Assembly: GCA_011032825.1 (NCBI GenBank)
Contig: JAADJZ010000001.1
Coordinates: 1,240,001-1,304,000 of the forward strand
Direction of reading: 5' to 3'
Length of the DNA stretch: 64,000 bases
DNA from: Massariosphaeria phaeospora
Taxonomy: Eukaryota; Ascomycota; Dothideomycetes; Pleosporales
The notes under the pieces are model-generated. The model did not search any database and was not told where the DNA came from. It saw only the letters and a program-made list of their open reading frames with translations. Position numbers and translations under genes: made by a program. This document shows, piece after piece, positions 21,391-32,509 of this stretch; the first letter of the stretch is position 1, and each line of letters begins with the position of its first letter.

Positions 21391-21601
21391 CTGGCGTGTT
21401 CCCCCCACAAACAGGACACTCTCCAGCTATGTTCGTATCCTGAGTGTCGCGGGCAAGTGGTAAATCCCTCTGATGTCCACTTGCCGGGATGCAGGGCATG
21501 TTGTTCTGAGTTGCAGTTTGACAACGATTGATATGGTAGCGGATTTCGTGTTTGGGATTACGTTGACAAGATGCGTAGGTCCTACAAGCCCATTCACACA
21601 T
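21374..21601 (-). CDS. Hypothetical small Cys-rich protein
   Basis: 75 aa from an ATG at 21601: MCEWACRTYASCQRNPKH... to ...IAGECPVCGGNTPANSSD. Cysteines form a first group (MCEWACRTYASC), a middle pair (NRCQ, MPCIP) and a final CPVC. This resembles in layout a loosely defined group of short fungal proteins with a Cys/His pattern ending in CPxC, perhaps zinc-binding; I cannot place it in a named family. The frame is open upstream of the ATG to 21940 but that part looks non-coding. It is convergent with and overlaps the 20961-21390 gene. Confidence 0.42.
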   Translation of the reverse strand: MCEWACRTYASCQRNPKHEIRYHINRCQTATQNNMPCIPASGHQRDLPLARDTQDTNIAGECPVCGGNTPANSSD

Positions 21602-22475
21602 TGTACTTAAAAAATAAGGTATATAACAGGAGGCGGTTGGTGTTTGATAAAAGGCGATGTTGGGGCCGTTGTTCCACGTTGGAGGCGACACGCTGTTTGG
21701 GAAGCTCCCTATACTGTAGTCTGCTAGTGTGGATGCGGCGAGCGGTAATACGGCGAAGTGGATAGTCCACCCTACTCGGAGCCTGTTAGCTACACTGGGC
21801 GATACATATGGGTGCTGACTAGTTGACAGCCATTTGAGGCGGCAGTTTGCGTCCTGTAGAATGACGGTGGAAGCCTGCGACCGACCTTGCCGTAAATACG
21901 CTACGTTGGCGCTAATATAAAAAACATAGAGAGTTAACAAGTGTTGCTAGGACAAAGTTAGTAGTCTATGATTTTAGGGTCAAAACGCGGGGTCCCGATA
22001 TGCATCAAAGACCAAAGAACAGGAAAGGTTGACTAGGGTAAGTCGAACCGAGCGCTAGTTTGAGAAAGCGGGGAACAACAACCACAGTTCAGTTCGGTGC
22101 GACAAAGAAAGATAAGGATGGAAGATACGTGATTGGTAGGATTGATAGGCTAGCTAATAACTATTGACATGCACGGCGCCCTTGGGGTCGCTGCATGCAG
22201 TCTGGGCATTGTTTTTCTGGGTTGAGAGCACTTCACTTCAGGATTGCGTGGCTGCGCCAAATCCGGTTCCAACTCCAACTCCAACCAAGCATGATACAAT
22301 GATGCAGACTTTTGCTTAACCGGTGTCGGCTAGGTGGCTCGTGAGATGTGGTTCGTTGTTCCGCCAGAGAGGTGAAGGAGCTCGAAGTGTCGTAGTGGTG
22401 TTTCGATGTGGTGTGTGTGGTGCGAGACAGTCCGACAAACGTGTGATATGTGATGCAAAGCTGATTGTCTGTTGT
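21602..22475. other. Intergenic, no supported gene
   Basis: 874 bp. The frame upstream of the Cys-rich gene stays open but lacks coding character. No repeat or element is recognised. Confidence 0.4.
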
Positions 22476-23041
22476 TCAACCGAAAGTTTTGGGAGGCGCC
22501 AGGCTGTAGTCGAAGTGCTCTGCGATGGATGATGCGAACTCCCGGTCTGAGCCGCTCGAGCGACGACGCCTCTGTTTGCGGATCTGCTGCTCGGCGTCCA
22601 TGAGGCGTCCTTGAACCCAGGCGCGGTACTTGTCGTCTGAGCGAACCGAGTCGGTGTTTAGGAGCTCAGTGAGCGTGGCCTTGATTTGCTCGTTCAGTTC
22701 GCGGAGCCTGTGGGCGTCGTCACAATCGTCGAGGTTGCCTCGAGCGTGCGCTGGGAACGCGGCGACAGCACTTGGATATGCTGAGGTGAACTCTAGTTCG
22801 GGTGTTCGTGAAGTTGGCGAGGAAGAGAGAGATTGAAGTTCAGGTGATGAGGCCGTCATTGGAGAGGCTGACGGAACGTGCAGTGACAGACGGCGGCGTA
22901 GGACCTCTTGCTGTGATGACAAGAGCATGTACCTCTGCATTGACTCGTTCTGGTGTGGTGTTAGTATGGATGGTATGCACTGTCTTGGAGTTATGGGAGA
23001 AGACTCACCCTGCTCATTGAAGGTCTGGTTAAGCGCGACAT
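22476..23041 (-). CDS. Conserved-looking coiled-coil protein of unknown function
   Basis: Two exons: 23009-23041 (MSRLTRPSMSR) and 22476-22949 (NESMQRYMLLSSQQEVLRR), with a 59-nt intron (22950-23008, GTGAGT, CTAACA branch, CCAG). The product is 168 aa. It has a Ser/Pro-rich middle (SPTSRTPELEF) and a C-terminal helical segment (HRLRELNEQIKATLTELLN, then WVQGRLMDAEQQIRKQRRRR) with heptad character and a basic cluster that could be a nuclear signal. The start is fixed by frame continuity across the intron. A TATA-like site lies about 100 bp upstream. I believe it is a real fungal gene, but no function can be assigned. Confidence 0.75.
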
Positions 23042-23137
23042 GGTAGCTTCGTATGATTTGCAGGCGATTGATTGAAATGTTCAAGATGGGAATCCAAGTT
23101 GGAGGTGAGAGAAAGAATTTGATAGCGCGGGGTTGCC

Positions 23138-23148
23138 TTTATTTAAAG
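23138..23148 (-). promoter_or_regulatory. TATA-like element of the 22476-23041 gene
   Basis: Minus-strand CTTTAAATAAA about 100 bp upstream of the ATG at 23041. Confidence 0.4.
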
Positions 23149-24331
23149 CGAAGTAACAACTGCTAAAGCGTCTGGGCTCCCAAGAAAGTTTAGCCAAGCT
23201 GTTTCTGGGTAGGGTGGTTCGTGTGGATGGTGGGCTGAGCGGTAGGGTGATATCAGCCGGGTCGTGGTGTGATAAGATCAAAGGAAGTCTCAAGATGTTG
23301 TGCGAGCGACGGTGATTGCGTTATACGGGGCGTCGAAGAAGATAAGCAGCCTTTCAAGAGGGCGCGAGGGATGCTCTTTAGGGGTCTTAAATTGGGATTC
23401 CTCGTTGTGGTCCATGCGGCAGCCATGACGTGAAGTTTACACCTGCGCAAGTCTCCCTGGGGCTGATACCGCGCTGGGGTCCCAAGTTCCAACAGCTCGG
23501 GCACCAACGTCTCAACGCTCAAGCACCTCTGTGCCGTGGGCGTCGTCTGCGCAACCCCTGTGGCGGCAGCGTCCGACGAGGCCAGTAGTGGCGGCGCGGC
23601 GCTTGATTGGCCGTGATGCGCCCCCTTTGATGAATCGGATAGCGGCCACACGCCAAGTCCGGGATACGTCACAGTCATCGCGATCGAAAATTGAGTCGGA
23701 CAGTGTGACTTTGCGCGGTCCACGAATCCCGGGTCTCGAAAATTGTTGCATGGAGACGCGGCAGTACGGTCCCTGCAGGCCCGGCATCCGTCTGCTGCCG
23801 CGGAGCAGGTTTTGCTGCATTCCCCATGTTTCTCGGCGGCTCTCTTCATCGGACTCTGGATTAGGATCGGATTGTTGAGAATGCCATGCCAGGCTGAGGA
23901 GGCGTCAGCAAGGTGGCTCACCCGACTCGATGACGCCAGCCAGAAACATTTCTCACCCACCCTTGCTGAGCCCTCATCAGTCCTGAACACAGTGTCGACT
24001 GTCAGCGCCGCTCCCCGTATGGCTCTAGCATTCGATGTCACATCAGGATGGATGTGCCACTCTCACGATGCCTCAACGTGGCTTGTCTTGAAATTCGCCT
24101 GTTTTATCTTGGCCAGCTCCACAGTGTCCCCAGGAAATGCGTAGAAACAAGTTTTCCGGTGGCTTGGTCGTAAGCCGCTCCAAACCTCAATCTGGCAACT
24201 ATCGGCTGCTATTTTGGGTACCTGAACGAGTTTCTGTTTCCTCCATACAAACTACAATTTACGCTGATTGAAAGTATTGCTAGACGTTCTGCTCGGCTCT
24301 ATAGTACAAAGGACTCTATGACAAAATGATG

Positions 24332-24365
24332 CTCCCTCGCTCTTCTGAGCTCGCGAAAACGTCTC
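24332..24365 (+). repeat. Copy 2 of a dispersed ~32-bp block
   Basis: CTCCCTCGCT, a 5-nt spacer (CTTC plus one base of slippage), TGAGCTCGCGAAAAC and TCTC. It matches 2026-2056 apart from the spacer and one base. Confidence 0.6.
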
Positions 24366-25372
24366 TGAGGACTCCATGCTTCCTTTAGTCAAACTGCGCA
24401 TCAACTATCCTATCCTACCCCATACACGGCTACTCCCGACAACCACACTATCATCCCGTCTCCTAGACTTTCTTCTGCTCCGATCCGCGCTGCGAAACCG
24501 TCCCTCCGACGTCATGCAGATCGCTTGCCATCCACGTGGAAAATCCAAGCAGCAAGCATGATGCCGCTCAGCGCGTGCGCCTTCCCGCCCGTGCCTGGCC
24601 ACCTGGCTACCTACATACAACATACAATCAGGGTCTGCGATGCAGCGTCACCGAACCCAACCCGGGCATCCTGTCAGCGGCGTGCTGGCGCAGCGGTAGT
24701 GTTCATGGTTTCAGGGACAAGGACAAGATCAGATCACCCCAGACCGAAACCCGAGCCACTATTATGCGTTCACGTCCATGGCTCTGGGTCGGCATGTCAA
24801 CGGACTGACTGTCCTGGAAAGCTAGGTAGAGGCCGTATGGCGTGTGCAGGTGCCATGCTTCAGTAAGTGATACCTATGTAGCGGTATATGGAAGCCCACA
24901 TCTACCTATGTACCCTGAAACCTTCACCCCGACTATCTGCTCCTGTTGCCAGTGCTCTAGTTAGCCTTGACGCACCCTCTTGCCTTTTCTTAGTGCCTTT
25001 GAGCGCATTACGCAGCATACAGATACAACTCAATGCTAGCTGTATGCTGTATGCTGCATGTGCGCTGTATGCTACAAGCTGGACCTAAGTAGGGCTATGT
25101 ACTCTTCGGTTGCAGTCAAGCTCGAGGGCACGGTATAACCGTGGACGCGACGCATGTAGTAACTGGGTCATGAAAGGTAATAATATTCTAAAATGGTGGT
25201 GTCGTTTTAGTTCTCGCACCGCGGTAGTATTCGCTGCTCTATTTCCTAGTACTGTACCTTGAAGATTCGCTACTTTTTTTTAAGTACAGAGACGAATACG
25301 AGTTGGGATAGTTGCGATTAAGGAAAAAGTATATGAACGTACGGACACGTGAAAGTATGTTTTCATTATCAT

Positions 25373-25388
25373 TATATATATATATATA
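25373..25388. repeat. (TA)8 microsatellite
   Basis: Eight TA units in an A+T-rich intergenic stretch. Confidence 0.85.
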
Positions 25389-25747
25389 TTCTCTTCCTTA
25401 AGCCCTTCTTAGTCCAGTTTTTGACTATATATTGGCAGTAGTAGTATGGCCAGTCTTGATCTTAGTCCTCGTCTAGTAATGCAAACCAAGCGTCCTTTAA
25501 GTGGTACTTGGGTCTCCTTCGGCCATGCGGATAAGCACTGCGCGGTAAGTGCGACCGTTCTATTGTTCTGCCTTCAACCTTCTGCCTTCTGCCCCTGACT
25601 TTGTTGAATCCTTAGAAGGACAGCCTCGTATACAACAGATTGGTGACACGGTTCGCCGTATTCAGGACGGCTGCTAAACGGACGGAGCTTACGCGGACGG
25701 GTGCTGGACTAGGCGTTTCGCTGGCCACTCTTGTACACTAGTAAATC

Positions 25748-27473
25748 TCAACTCGCGGATCCAAGTAAGCCTGCACTGGCCTCTTTCTCCAAGTTGATTT
25801 TCATTTCCAGCCATGCGTAGAAGTTAGGGCAGTGGCAGAAACTCTCGTAGATGCCATCCCTCGCGCGGTGTCTCTGGATAGGGCCCTGTCCTCGAATTTT
25901 CACCGCAGTTCCGTGCTTGGATAGATCGTGCAGAAAGTCTGGTAGAGAAAAGCTCGCATAGTGATGGTTGCCACCTGGAGTGACTACATTGGATGTGGCT
26001 AGATACCGATTGATTGGGGAGAGGACTTGCGCCGTGAGCTCTGCAAAGTGTCGACGAATTAAGGGACCGAGTTCGCGATTTGGGTCACCGACCTTGAGAA
26101 GGGATTCGATTTGAGATATTATGGAGGACTCGGATTTAAGAAAGCGCTTAGATGGACTGTGAACTTCGATTCCACCACCAGGAAGATCGAGAAGCGCGTT
26201 TCGACTTGACTTATGATGGAGCGAATGATGTCTTTTTGTTGGAACAGGACCGTCGTAGTGTTGAAGATAGAGAATATGCGGCCGTGAGCGGTCCGTGTGT
26301 TCTGCTGCAGCGAGTATGCGTTTCAGTAGAAATGGATTTGTGATGCCGACGAGAAATGGACGCGGAGTACCTCCATCAATACCAATGCTGCGGAATTCAC
26401 TCTGCATGGTCATATATGGCCTGATGACTCCGGCGTAAGGAACTGGCCGGATCAGGTCTACTAGGCTTGAAATAGCTTCACTGGACAGTTGAGGAGATTG
26501 GGCGATGACGATGACGCTTTCACATAGCAAAAGCTTCTCGTAAACCACGTACAAATCGGTAATACAAGGCATGAACTGCATTATGGTATCCCAAGACCCG
26601 ATAGGTTCGTAGGCGGTGATTGAAGTCTGCTTATCCGAGACCAGAGAATTTGTACCTAGGCCCTGTAGTGGAAAGTCATGATAGGGTGCGATGTCCAAAG
26701 TAACCAGGGAACCTAGGAAAGGGAGTTCGTGTCTTCCTAGCGATGGAGGCGGCCAAGTCATGATTTGAGAATATGCGGCTTCTAGCGCGGTAGGGTCGCT
26801 GATGACACCCGACTCGGTCATCCGGTGTAGTAGTTCCCTGTAAAAAGATAAGAAGCTGTGATGTGATACCAGGCACAGGGTCCTCTGATTGAAACTTCTC
26901 TTCATGGTATCATCGAACTCTTGGCGGAAGACGCAGCAGTTGTAGAAAGTGTCGGGACTGCCATGGGGAGCTTGCGGGGAGCTCAGATTGATGTCAGGTG
27001 AGTTGTTGCTGATAGCGAAGTTGAATGTAAGGTCCTCGGCTGTTTCTGTGCTTTGCTGCTCAGGAAAGCTACGTAGGTCTTAGAGTTGGCCGCACGTTAA
27101 ATAACTGCGGATGCAATACCTATTGAAGCAGATTGATGTCAGATCTGTCGTGGAGAAGGGAACGTTCGGCGGATATATGAATTCAACCTCTGGACCTAAG
27201 GGCGTACTACTTAATTACTTGTCCAATAGCTGGGGCCTGAACGTTCACCTACCTATATCAACATTGAAATTGCAGACGATGCTGTCTGATGTGAGCTCGA
27301 GTGGATTAGTCAGAGCGTGTGTATATTTACAAGGCAACAGCCCAGTGCTGGAAGCCGACGGATGCTTGTGTCGTTGTCGTGGTCGGGCTCGTCGCTGTAG
27401 TCGTCGCCGTAGTTGCTTCCGGCTGCCGCGAGCGCCTGTGCGGATGCAGGACCTTGTTCTTGAGCTTCTCCAT
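25748..27473 (-). CDS. DENN-domain protein, DENND6 family
   Basis: Likely Rab guanine-nucleotide exchange factor; animal DENND6/FAM116 acts on endosomal Rabs, the fungal role is inferred. Four exons: 27331-27473, 27253-27281, 27120-27195 and 25748-27068, with introns of 49, 57 and 51 nt. Total 522 aa. Joining them gives the conserved DENND6 start: VGFQHWAVAFIVCNFNVDIG, then PEVEFIYPPN and TSICFNSFPEQ. The main exon has FYNCCVFRQ, VSHHSFLSFYRELL, the cDENN-like LLCESVIVIAQSPQLSSEAI and the diagnostic VPYAGVIRPYMTMQSEF ... FLVGITNPFLLKRIL. Exon 2 is only 29 nt. A Thr-rich stretch follows the basic N-terminus. It is head to head with VAC14, another endolysosomal gene. Confidence 0.88.
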
Positions 27474-28018
27474 GGCCGCGGGTACGTACTAGCTGTGCTT
27501 TAGGAGTAGGAGGAAGGAAGAAGGGCACCAGACTGGGCTAGCTTCGAGGTTCAGTTTATATAGCTGGAGGCTTCAGACGTGGGCGGCGTAGGACCCGTTG
27601 CTACACTGGAGCTTGCCTGCTTTGGGCATCGAGGGTGGCTGCTGGTCGTCATCGAGGTCGGTCGCGATATCAAGCTGGTTGATGGTGCTGGTGGTGCTGG
27701 CCGTCGCCTGGGATGGGTATCCGCAAGGGACGGTTCCTTTGGGGCTCCAGGTGGCCTGGTGGGATGGCGTGTCACAAGGATGCGTGCCTGGCGCGTGAAT
27801 CTGGGCAGTTGCTCTCGTCGCCTCGGCACGATGACGTGCATCGACCTCGGGAGCCCTCACCTCACATGGCGGGCCGGCCAAACACCACACCAAACGGCTG
27901 TCGACCGATGCCGATGGTTTCGACAGCACCGCAAAACGTCCCCACGCCCACGCTTGCTCCAGCCAAGCCCAATATCCTTGGCCGCGCCATGTAGAAGCTG
28001 CTGCGCAGCAAATTCAAC
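27474..28018. promoter_or_regulatory. Bidirectional promoter region DENND6-like / VAC14
   Basis: 545 bp between divergent start codons. It is G+C-rich and open in several frames on both strands, but the ORFs lack family character. No specific site is recognised. Confidence 0.4.
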
Positions 28019-31000
28019 ATGGACATCAACATCACTAAAGCGTTGAACGACAAGCTCTACGACAAGCGCAAGAGCGGCGCCCTCGAGCTCGAAGGCCTCA
28101 TCCGCGACTGTCTCGCCGCCCAGGACCACGACAGGATAGCGCGGATTGTGCACCAGCTCTGCCACGACTATGCCTACGCTGTGCACCAGCCCCACGCCAG
28201 AAACGGCGGCCTCATCGGCCTGGCAGCAGCTTCGATAGCCCTGGGTCCAGTATGAGCGCTACGTCCAGCATTGATACTGACAGGAGTTAACTTGTCCCGC
28301 AGGAAGTCGCCCGCCATCTCGAAGAAATCGTTCCCCCGGTGTTAGCATGCTTCTCCGACCATGACGCCCGCGTCCGGTACTATGCATGCGAGAGCATGTA
28401 CAACATAGCCAAAGTCGCAAAGGGAGAAATCCTGGTCTACTTCAACCAGGTCTTCGACGCCTTGTGCAAGGTAGTAGGGCCGCTTTCTGCTGCTTACTTG
28501 ACGCGACTGACACGTACCAGCTCGCCGCCGACGCGGAGCTATCAGTGAAAAACGGAGCAGAACTCCTCGATCGCCTCGTCAAAGATATTGTAGCCGAGTC
28601 GGCAGCTTCATACGTGTCCGTGCTACACACAGGCTCGGATTTCGAGAGCAAAGAGGTTCCAGAGGGTCGGCAAGTGCCTGTCGAGACTGTATCCACCGCC
28701 TTTTCGCTCGAGCGTTTCCTCCCGCTCCTCGAAGAAAGAGTCAACGTCACGAACGCGTATACTCGCACATTCCTCGTAGGTTGGATAACATTACTAGACT
28801 CTATACCCGATCTCGAGCTCGTCACCTATCTACCTCGTTTCCTCGGCGGCCTCTTCAGGTTTCTCAGCGACGAAACTCAGGACGTACATACCGCAACCCA
28901 AACTGCGCTAGAAAAGTTTCTCAACGAGATCAAGAAGATCTCGCGGGTGAAGCGAGGCATTGCGGAGAGCAAGAAAAGCCAAGGGGAAGAGGGCTTAAAG
29001 CATTCCGGCTCCAGTCTTCAAAGCGACCCCGGAGGAGAGAGTGACGTTGACAGCGTGCCTCGGGATCCCGGCGAATCGATAGACGGGAAGGAGCGTAGGG
29101 ACGACGAAAGCGTGCATAGTGGATCCAACGAGGACGCGAAATCTGCCAGTGGAGATGGAGACTGGATACCTGGTCAGGATGTGCAGGTCGACCATGCCCA
29201 GATCTTGGATATCCTAGTGAAGTTTTTGAGTGGCCCGTCAGGTAAGCTATTGGCTGTATCCCTCACTCATTTGATCTAACAATTGGCAGACAAAGAAGCG
29301 GAAAACGAATTGCAGCTCACGGCCCTGCGATGGATCGATAGCTTTTTCGAGATCTGCCCTGAAGAGATAATGCCCTTTGTACCACGATTATTATCGCATG
29401 TTCTCCCTACCATGTCCCACGACGTTGACTCTGTTCGACAGGCGGCGAATAGGGTCAACGTGTCCTTGATGAGGTATATAGAAGCACTGTCCGATGACAA
29501 TCGAAACGTGGATGGCACAACAGGAGCGCAAACTCAACTATCGAACCCACTTGCAACGCTCAGTAAAGACCAGGCTGGCGTCGAAAGGCGAGAGTCGAAT
29601 ATATCCAATCGACTCCTCAAACCAGTTCGAGAGCAGGCACAAGATGTAACGTCGGTGGATAGTAAGGGCAGCAGGACTCCGACACCAGCGGAAGACCGCG
29701 CCCCTTCACCACGTCCCGTCCCTGAGCTTGACTACCAAGCAGCAGTCAATGCGCTGACCCTTCAATTCTTGAACGAACACGAAGCCACTCGAGTTGCAGC
29801 CATAGCGTGGCTTATCATGCTCCATAGAATGGCACCAGGAAAGGTATAGACTACACATGCTGATAGACGTTTCATGTCTAATTATACCCAGATACTCTCG
29901 GTAGAAGACGGAACGTTTCCAGCACTTCTTAAGACACTCTCAGACCCCTCAGAAGCTGTCGTCACTCGCGACCTCCTACTCCTTTCCCAGATTTCCAGGA
30001 ATAGTGACGACTCTTACTTTACTTCATTCATGGTTAATCTCCTGAAGTTATTCTGTACTGATCGCCGGCTCCTAGAAACTCGTGGAAATCTGATCATTCG
30101 ACAATTATGCATGACTTTGAGCGCGGAGCGGATATATCGTACCATGGCGGACTGTCTCGAGAAAGATGAAGTAAGATCGTTGTAATACTCTCATTGTGTA
30201 TACTAATGCGCCCAGGACGTCGAGTTTGCTAGTATCATGGTCCAGAACCTCAACAATAACCTGATCACAGCGCCAGAACTTGCAGATCTTCGTAGGCGAC
30301 TCCGGAATCTTGATTCTAAGGTATAGAATGGCCCCGTGCGTTATACCCATGTACCAAGCTCACAGTTCCAGGATGGTCAATCATTCTTCGTATCTCTTTT
30401 CAAGTCTTGGTGTCATAACGCGGTGGCTACATTTTCGCTTTGCCTTTTAGCTCAAGCATACGAGCAAGCATATCATCTACTTCAGATATTGTATGGCATC
30501 CGAATCAGGCTTAATTAACTGAAGAATACTGACTGCAATAGTGCCGACCTCGAGATGACAGTCATTATGCTAATCCAAATCGACAAGCTAGTGCAACTCC
30601 TTGAATCCCCGGTCTTTACATGTAAGGAGTTCCACCTATCTGGCGTTTCGGGTCTGACCAATACATAGATCTGCGCATGCAGCTACTCGAGCCCGAGAGA
30701 TATCCTCATTTGTATAAATGTCTATACGGCCTGCTTATGCTTCTTCCTCAATCATCTGCCTTCGCTGCACTGAAAAATCGTCTGAACAGCGTTTCGGCGA
30801 TTGGCTATCTTCATATTGCGCCACGCACGTACGTTCCCTCTTCCAATATAAACCATTTAAGACAGAAGAGCTCAGAGACCGGTTCTCCCAGTAGCCAGCA
30901 GGGCCCACCGGTGTCCAGCTTCGAGCGTCCCAATCGGTTGAAGGCAAGAGACGAAGGAGGAGTCAAATGGACCGAGCTGCTCGATAAATTCAAAACCATA

Positions 31001-31255
31001 CAGGAAAGAGCAAGGCGATCTCAGAGGCCGGCAAACTTGGATGAAGATGGTGGCATGAGCCCAATCCAAGAGAAGGAGAAGCTGATTCCGGACGCCCCGC
31101 CCAAGAATCCCGGCCTACGTCCCAATTCGGCGGCTAGTGTCAACAGACCGTTACCTCTACCAGCAGGGAATCAAAGCCAGGGCCACAAATCGAAGTCCAG
31201 CTTGAGCAATCTTGGGAGATTCGCTGGAGGTGTTGCGGGGAGGAAAAAGAAGTGA
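28019..31255 (+). CDS. VAC14: Vac14, PIKfyve/Fab1 complex scaffold
   Basis: Scaffold of the Fab1-Fig4-Vac14 complex that controls PI(3,5)P2 on the vacuole membrane. Nine exons: 28019-28249, 28303-28470, 28521-29241, 29290-29843, 29892-30170, 30216-30320, 30372-30490, 30542-30621 and 30669-31255. The eight introns are 45-53 nt and the total is 947 aa. The N-terminal HEAT domain starts MDINITKALNDKLYDKRKSG and includes CFSDHDARVRYYACESMYN; a second HEAT block has WIDSFFEICPEEIMPFVPRL. The C-terminal Fig4-binding part is the best conserved: SWCHNAVATFSLCLLAQAYE, ADLEMTVIMLIQIDKLVQLL, LRMQLLEPERYPHLYKCLYG and LLMLLPQSSAFAALKNRL. The acidic/Ser-rich linker and basic tail (AGRKKK) are fungal-type additions. 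Confidence 0.95.
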
Positions 31256-31404
31256 GTGACCTATGGTGACTCGCAGTTTGCTGGCATGGTTTAAGGTTAT
31301 TGCTATGGTTTGAGGTTATTGCTGATGTAGAACATATTGAGCATTGGGCATCCTGCGAGTTGGAGTTCTGGTACTCTCAGGGCCGGGGGATTGCTGTCGA
31401 GCTC

Positions 31405-32279
31405 TCAGCGATGCTTTCCCTTTCTGTATCTGATACCGTCGTCCGTCTTGTCCTTTGATATAGACGATAACGACTCCTGCTTCTTCTCCTGTTTGTAACC
31501 CCCATTAATAATCCAACTTTCGATGACCTCTTTGACCTCTGGCCTTTTCCTCTCCATAGCTTTTGCCTCCCTGATTCGTCGTACATATCCACTATACACA
31601 ACCACTTCCGCAATTGCGACAATGCCGCTTCCGCCCATACTTAGTCCCAAGCGCTTGGGCACACTCCAATGCCGTGCGGCCACCCAGAAGAAAACAGAGC
31701 AAGCTATTATGGACACAAGGACGTTGATAATGAGGATTATCTGGCGATGGACCTCGGCGTAGGTGACGTCATCTTCTTCTACTGTATAGTCTGCGCCGAT
31801 AGAGATGGGTTGATCAAACGAAGAGCTTGGGAATCGCTGCGAGAAGGTTTCTGCGGCTGGTCGAGGGTTTGTCATGCGGTCGTATTCTCGGGCTTCTTCT
31901 TCGGCGCGCAGACGGGCCATGAGGGCTTTATATCCAGCCGTCTAGCATAGTTAGTCGGGAGTTTGGTGTCGGAAGGCGAGCAACTAACCGGCTCCTTCTT
32001 TTGCGGAGGCGGCGGATTATAGACCTGTGATCCTTTGAGAAGAGTGTCTAAACGATAGTCCACGGATGCGTCCCCGTCGTGCGATTCGAGCTTGTTCGCA
32101 TGCTTCTTCAATAGCCTCGATACGTCGATCAGTTGGCCATGTGAGATCGGGTTTCCAGGCTTCGGCGCGTCGAGCGAGGGCTCAGAGGCCAGCTGTAACT
32201 TTAATAGTTCGGGCTCTGCTATTCTTGCAGCTTCCGCAATCGCCCGCGCTGCCGCAGGCGTCATCGTAAGAAGAACCAT
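31405..32279 (-). CDS. VMA12: ER assembly factor of the vacuolar ATPase (Vma12/Vph2-like)
   Basis: ER membrane protein needed for V-ATPase Vo assembly in yeast. Two exons: 31989-32279 (MVLLTMTPAAARAIAEAARI...) and 31405-31941 (TAGYKALMARLRAEEEAREY...), with a 47-nt intron (GTTAGT, CTAAC branch, CTAG); total 275 aa. Two membrane spans are visible: IILIINVLVSIIACSVFFWV and LGLSMGGSGIVAIAEVVVYS. The conserved YKALMARLRAEEEAREYDRM segment and the long charged tail (KKQESLSSISKDK) fit the Vma12 family. It is convergent with VAC14 (149 bp between stops) and divergent from COQ1 (230 bp). Confidence 0.88.
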
Positions 32280-32509
32280 GTTGGCGTTGGCTGATGAGGG
32301 ATCCGGCGGCCGAAGCTCGCCTGTTCCTGGTGGACGTCAGCTTGGCGCTGCGCTCGCTAGCGTCATGATTTCTGGATTCCCTGGTTCCAAAACTTTCCGA
32401 TCTCTAGGTCGGGTCCTGTAGCGACCGATTAAACAATCTGATTTCCCTCGTTGCAGGTTCCCGAATTCAATTGGACCTGTAAAAATTTGGTTTCGAAGCT
32501 TTTCCCTCA
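32280..32509. promoter_or_regulatory. Short bidirectional promoter VMA12 / COQ1
   Basis: 230 bp between divergent ATGs. No TATA-like element is seen. Confidence 0.45.

Larger units (their letters stand above)
23149..25747. other. 2.6-kb intergenic region, no supported gene
   Basis: ORFs up to 262 codons exist but are mutually overlapping, Ala/Ser/Arg-rich and lack motifs. The stretch 24900-25450 is noticeably A+T-rich, with a (TA)8 run at 25373-25388. One copy of a dispersed block lies at 24332-24365. The A+T-rich part could be a decayed repeat, but no terminal repeats or protein remnants are visible. Confidence 0.45.

Noticed and set aside
23253..24041. 262-codon minus-strand ORF with several Cys
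   Set aside because: Patchy composition, overlaps ORFs in other frames, no domain, and lies in the upstream flank of the 22476-23041 gene.
24670..24735. tRNA-like segment (GGCGCAGCGGTAG resembles a D-arm)
   Set aside because: No matching T-arm (GTTCGA-type loop), anticodon stem or acceptor pairing could be formed.
24900..25600. A+T-rich stretch as a RIP-degraded transposon
   Set aside because: No terminal repeats, target duplication or protein remnants could be recognised; composition alone is not enough.
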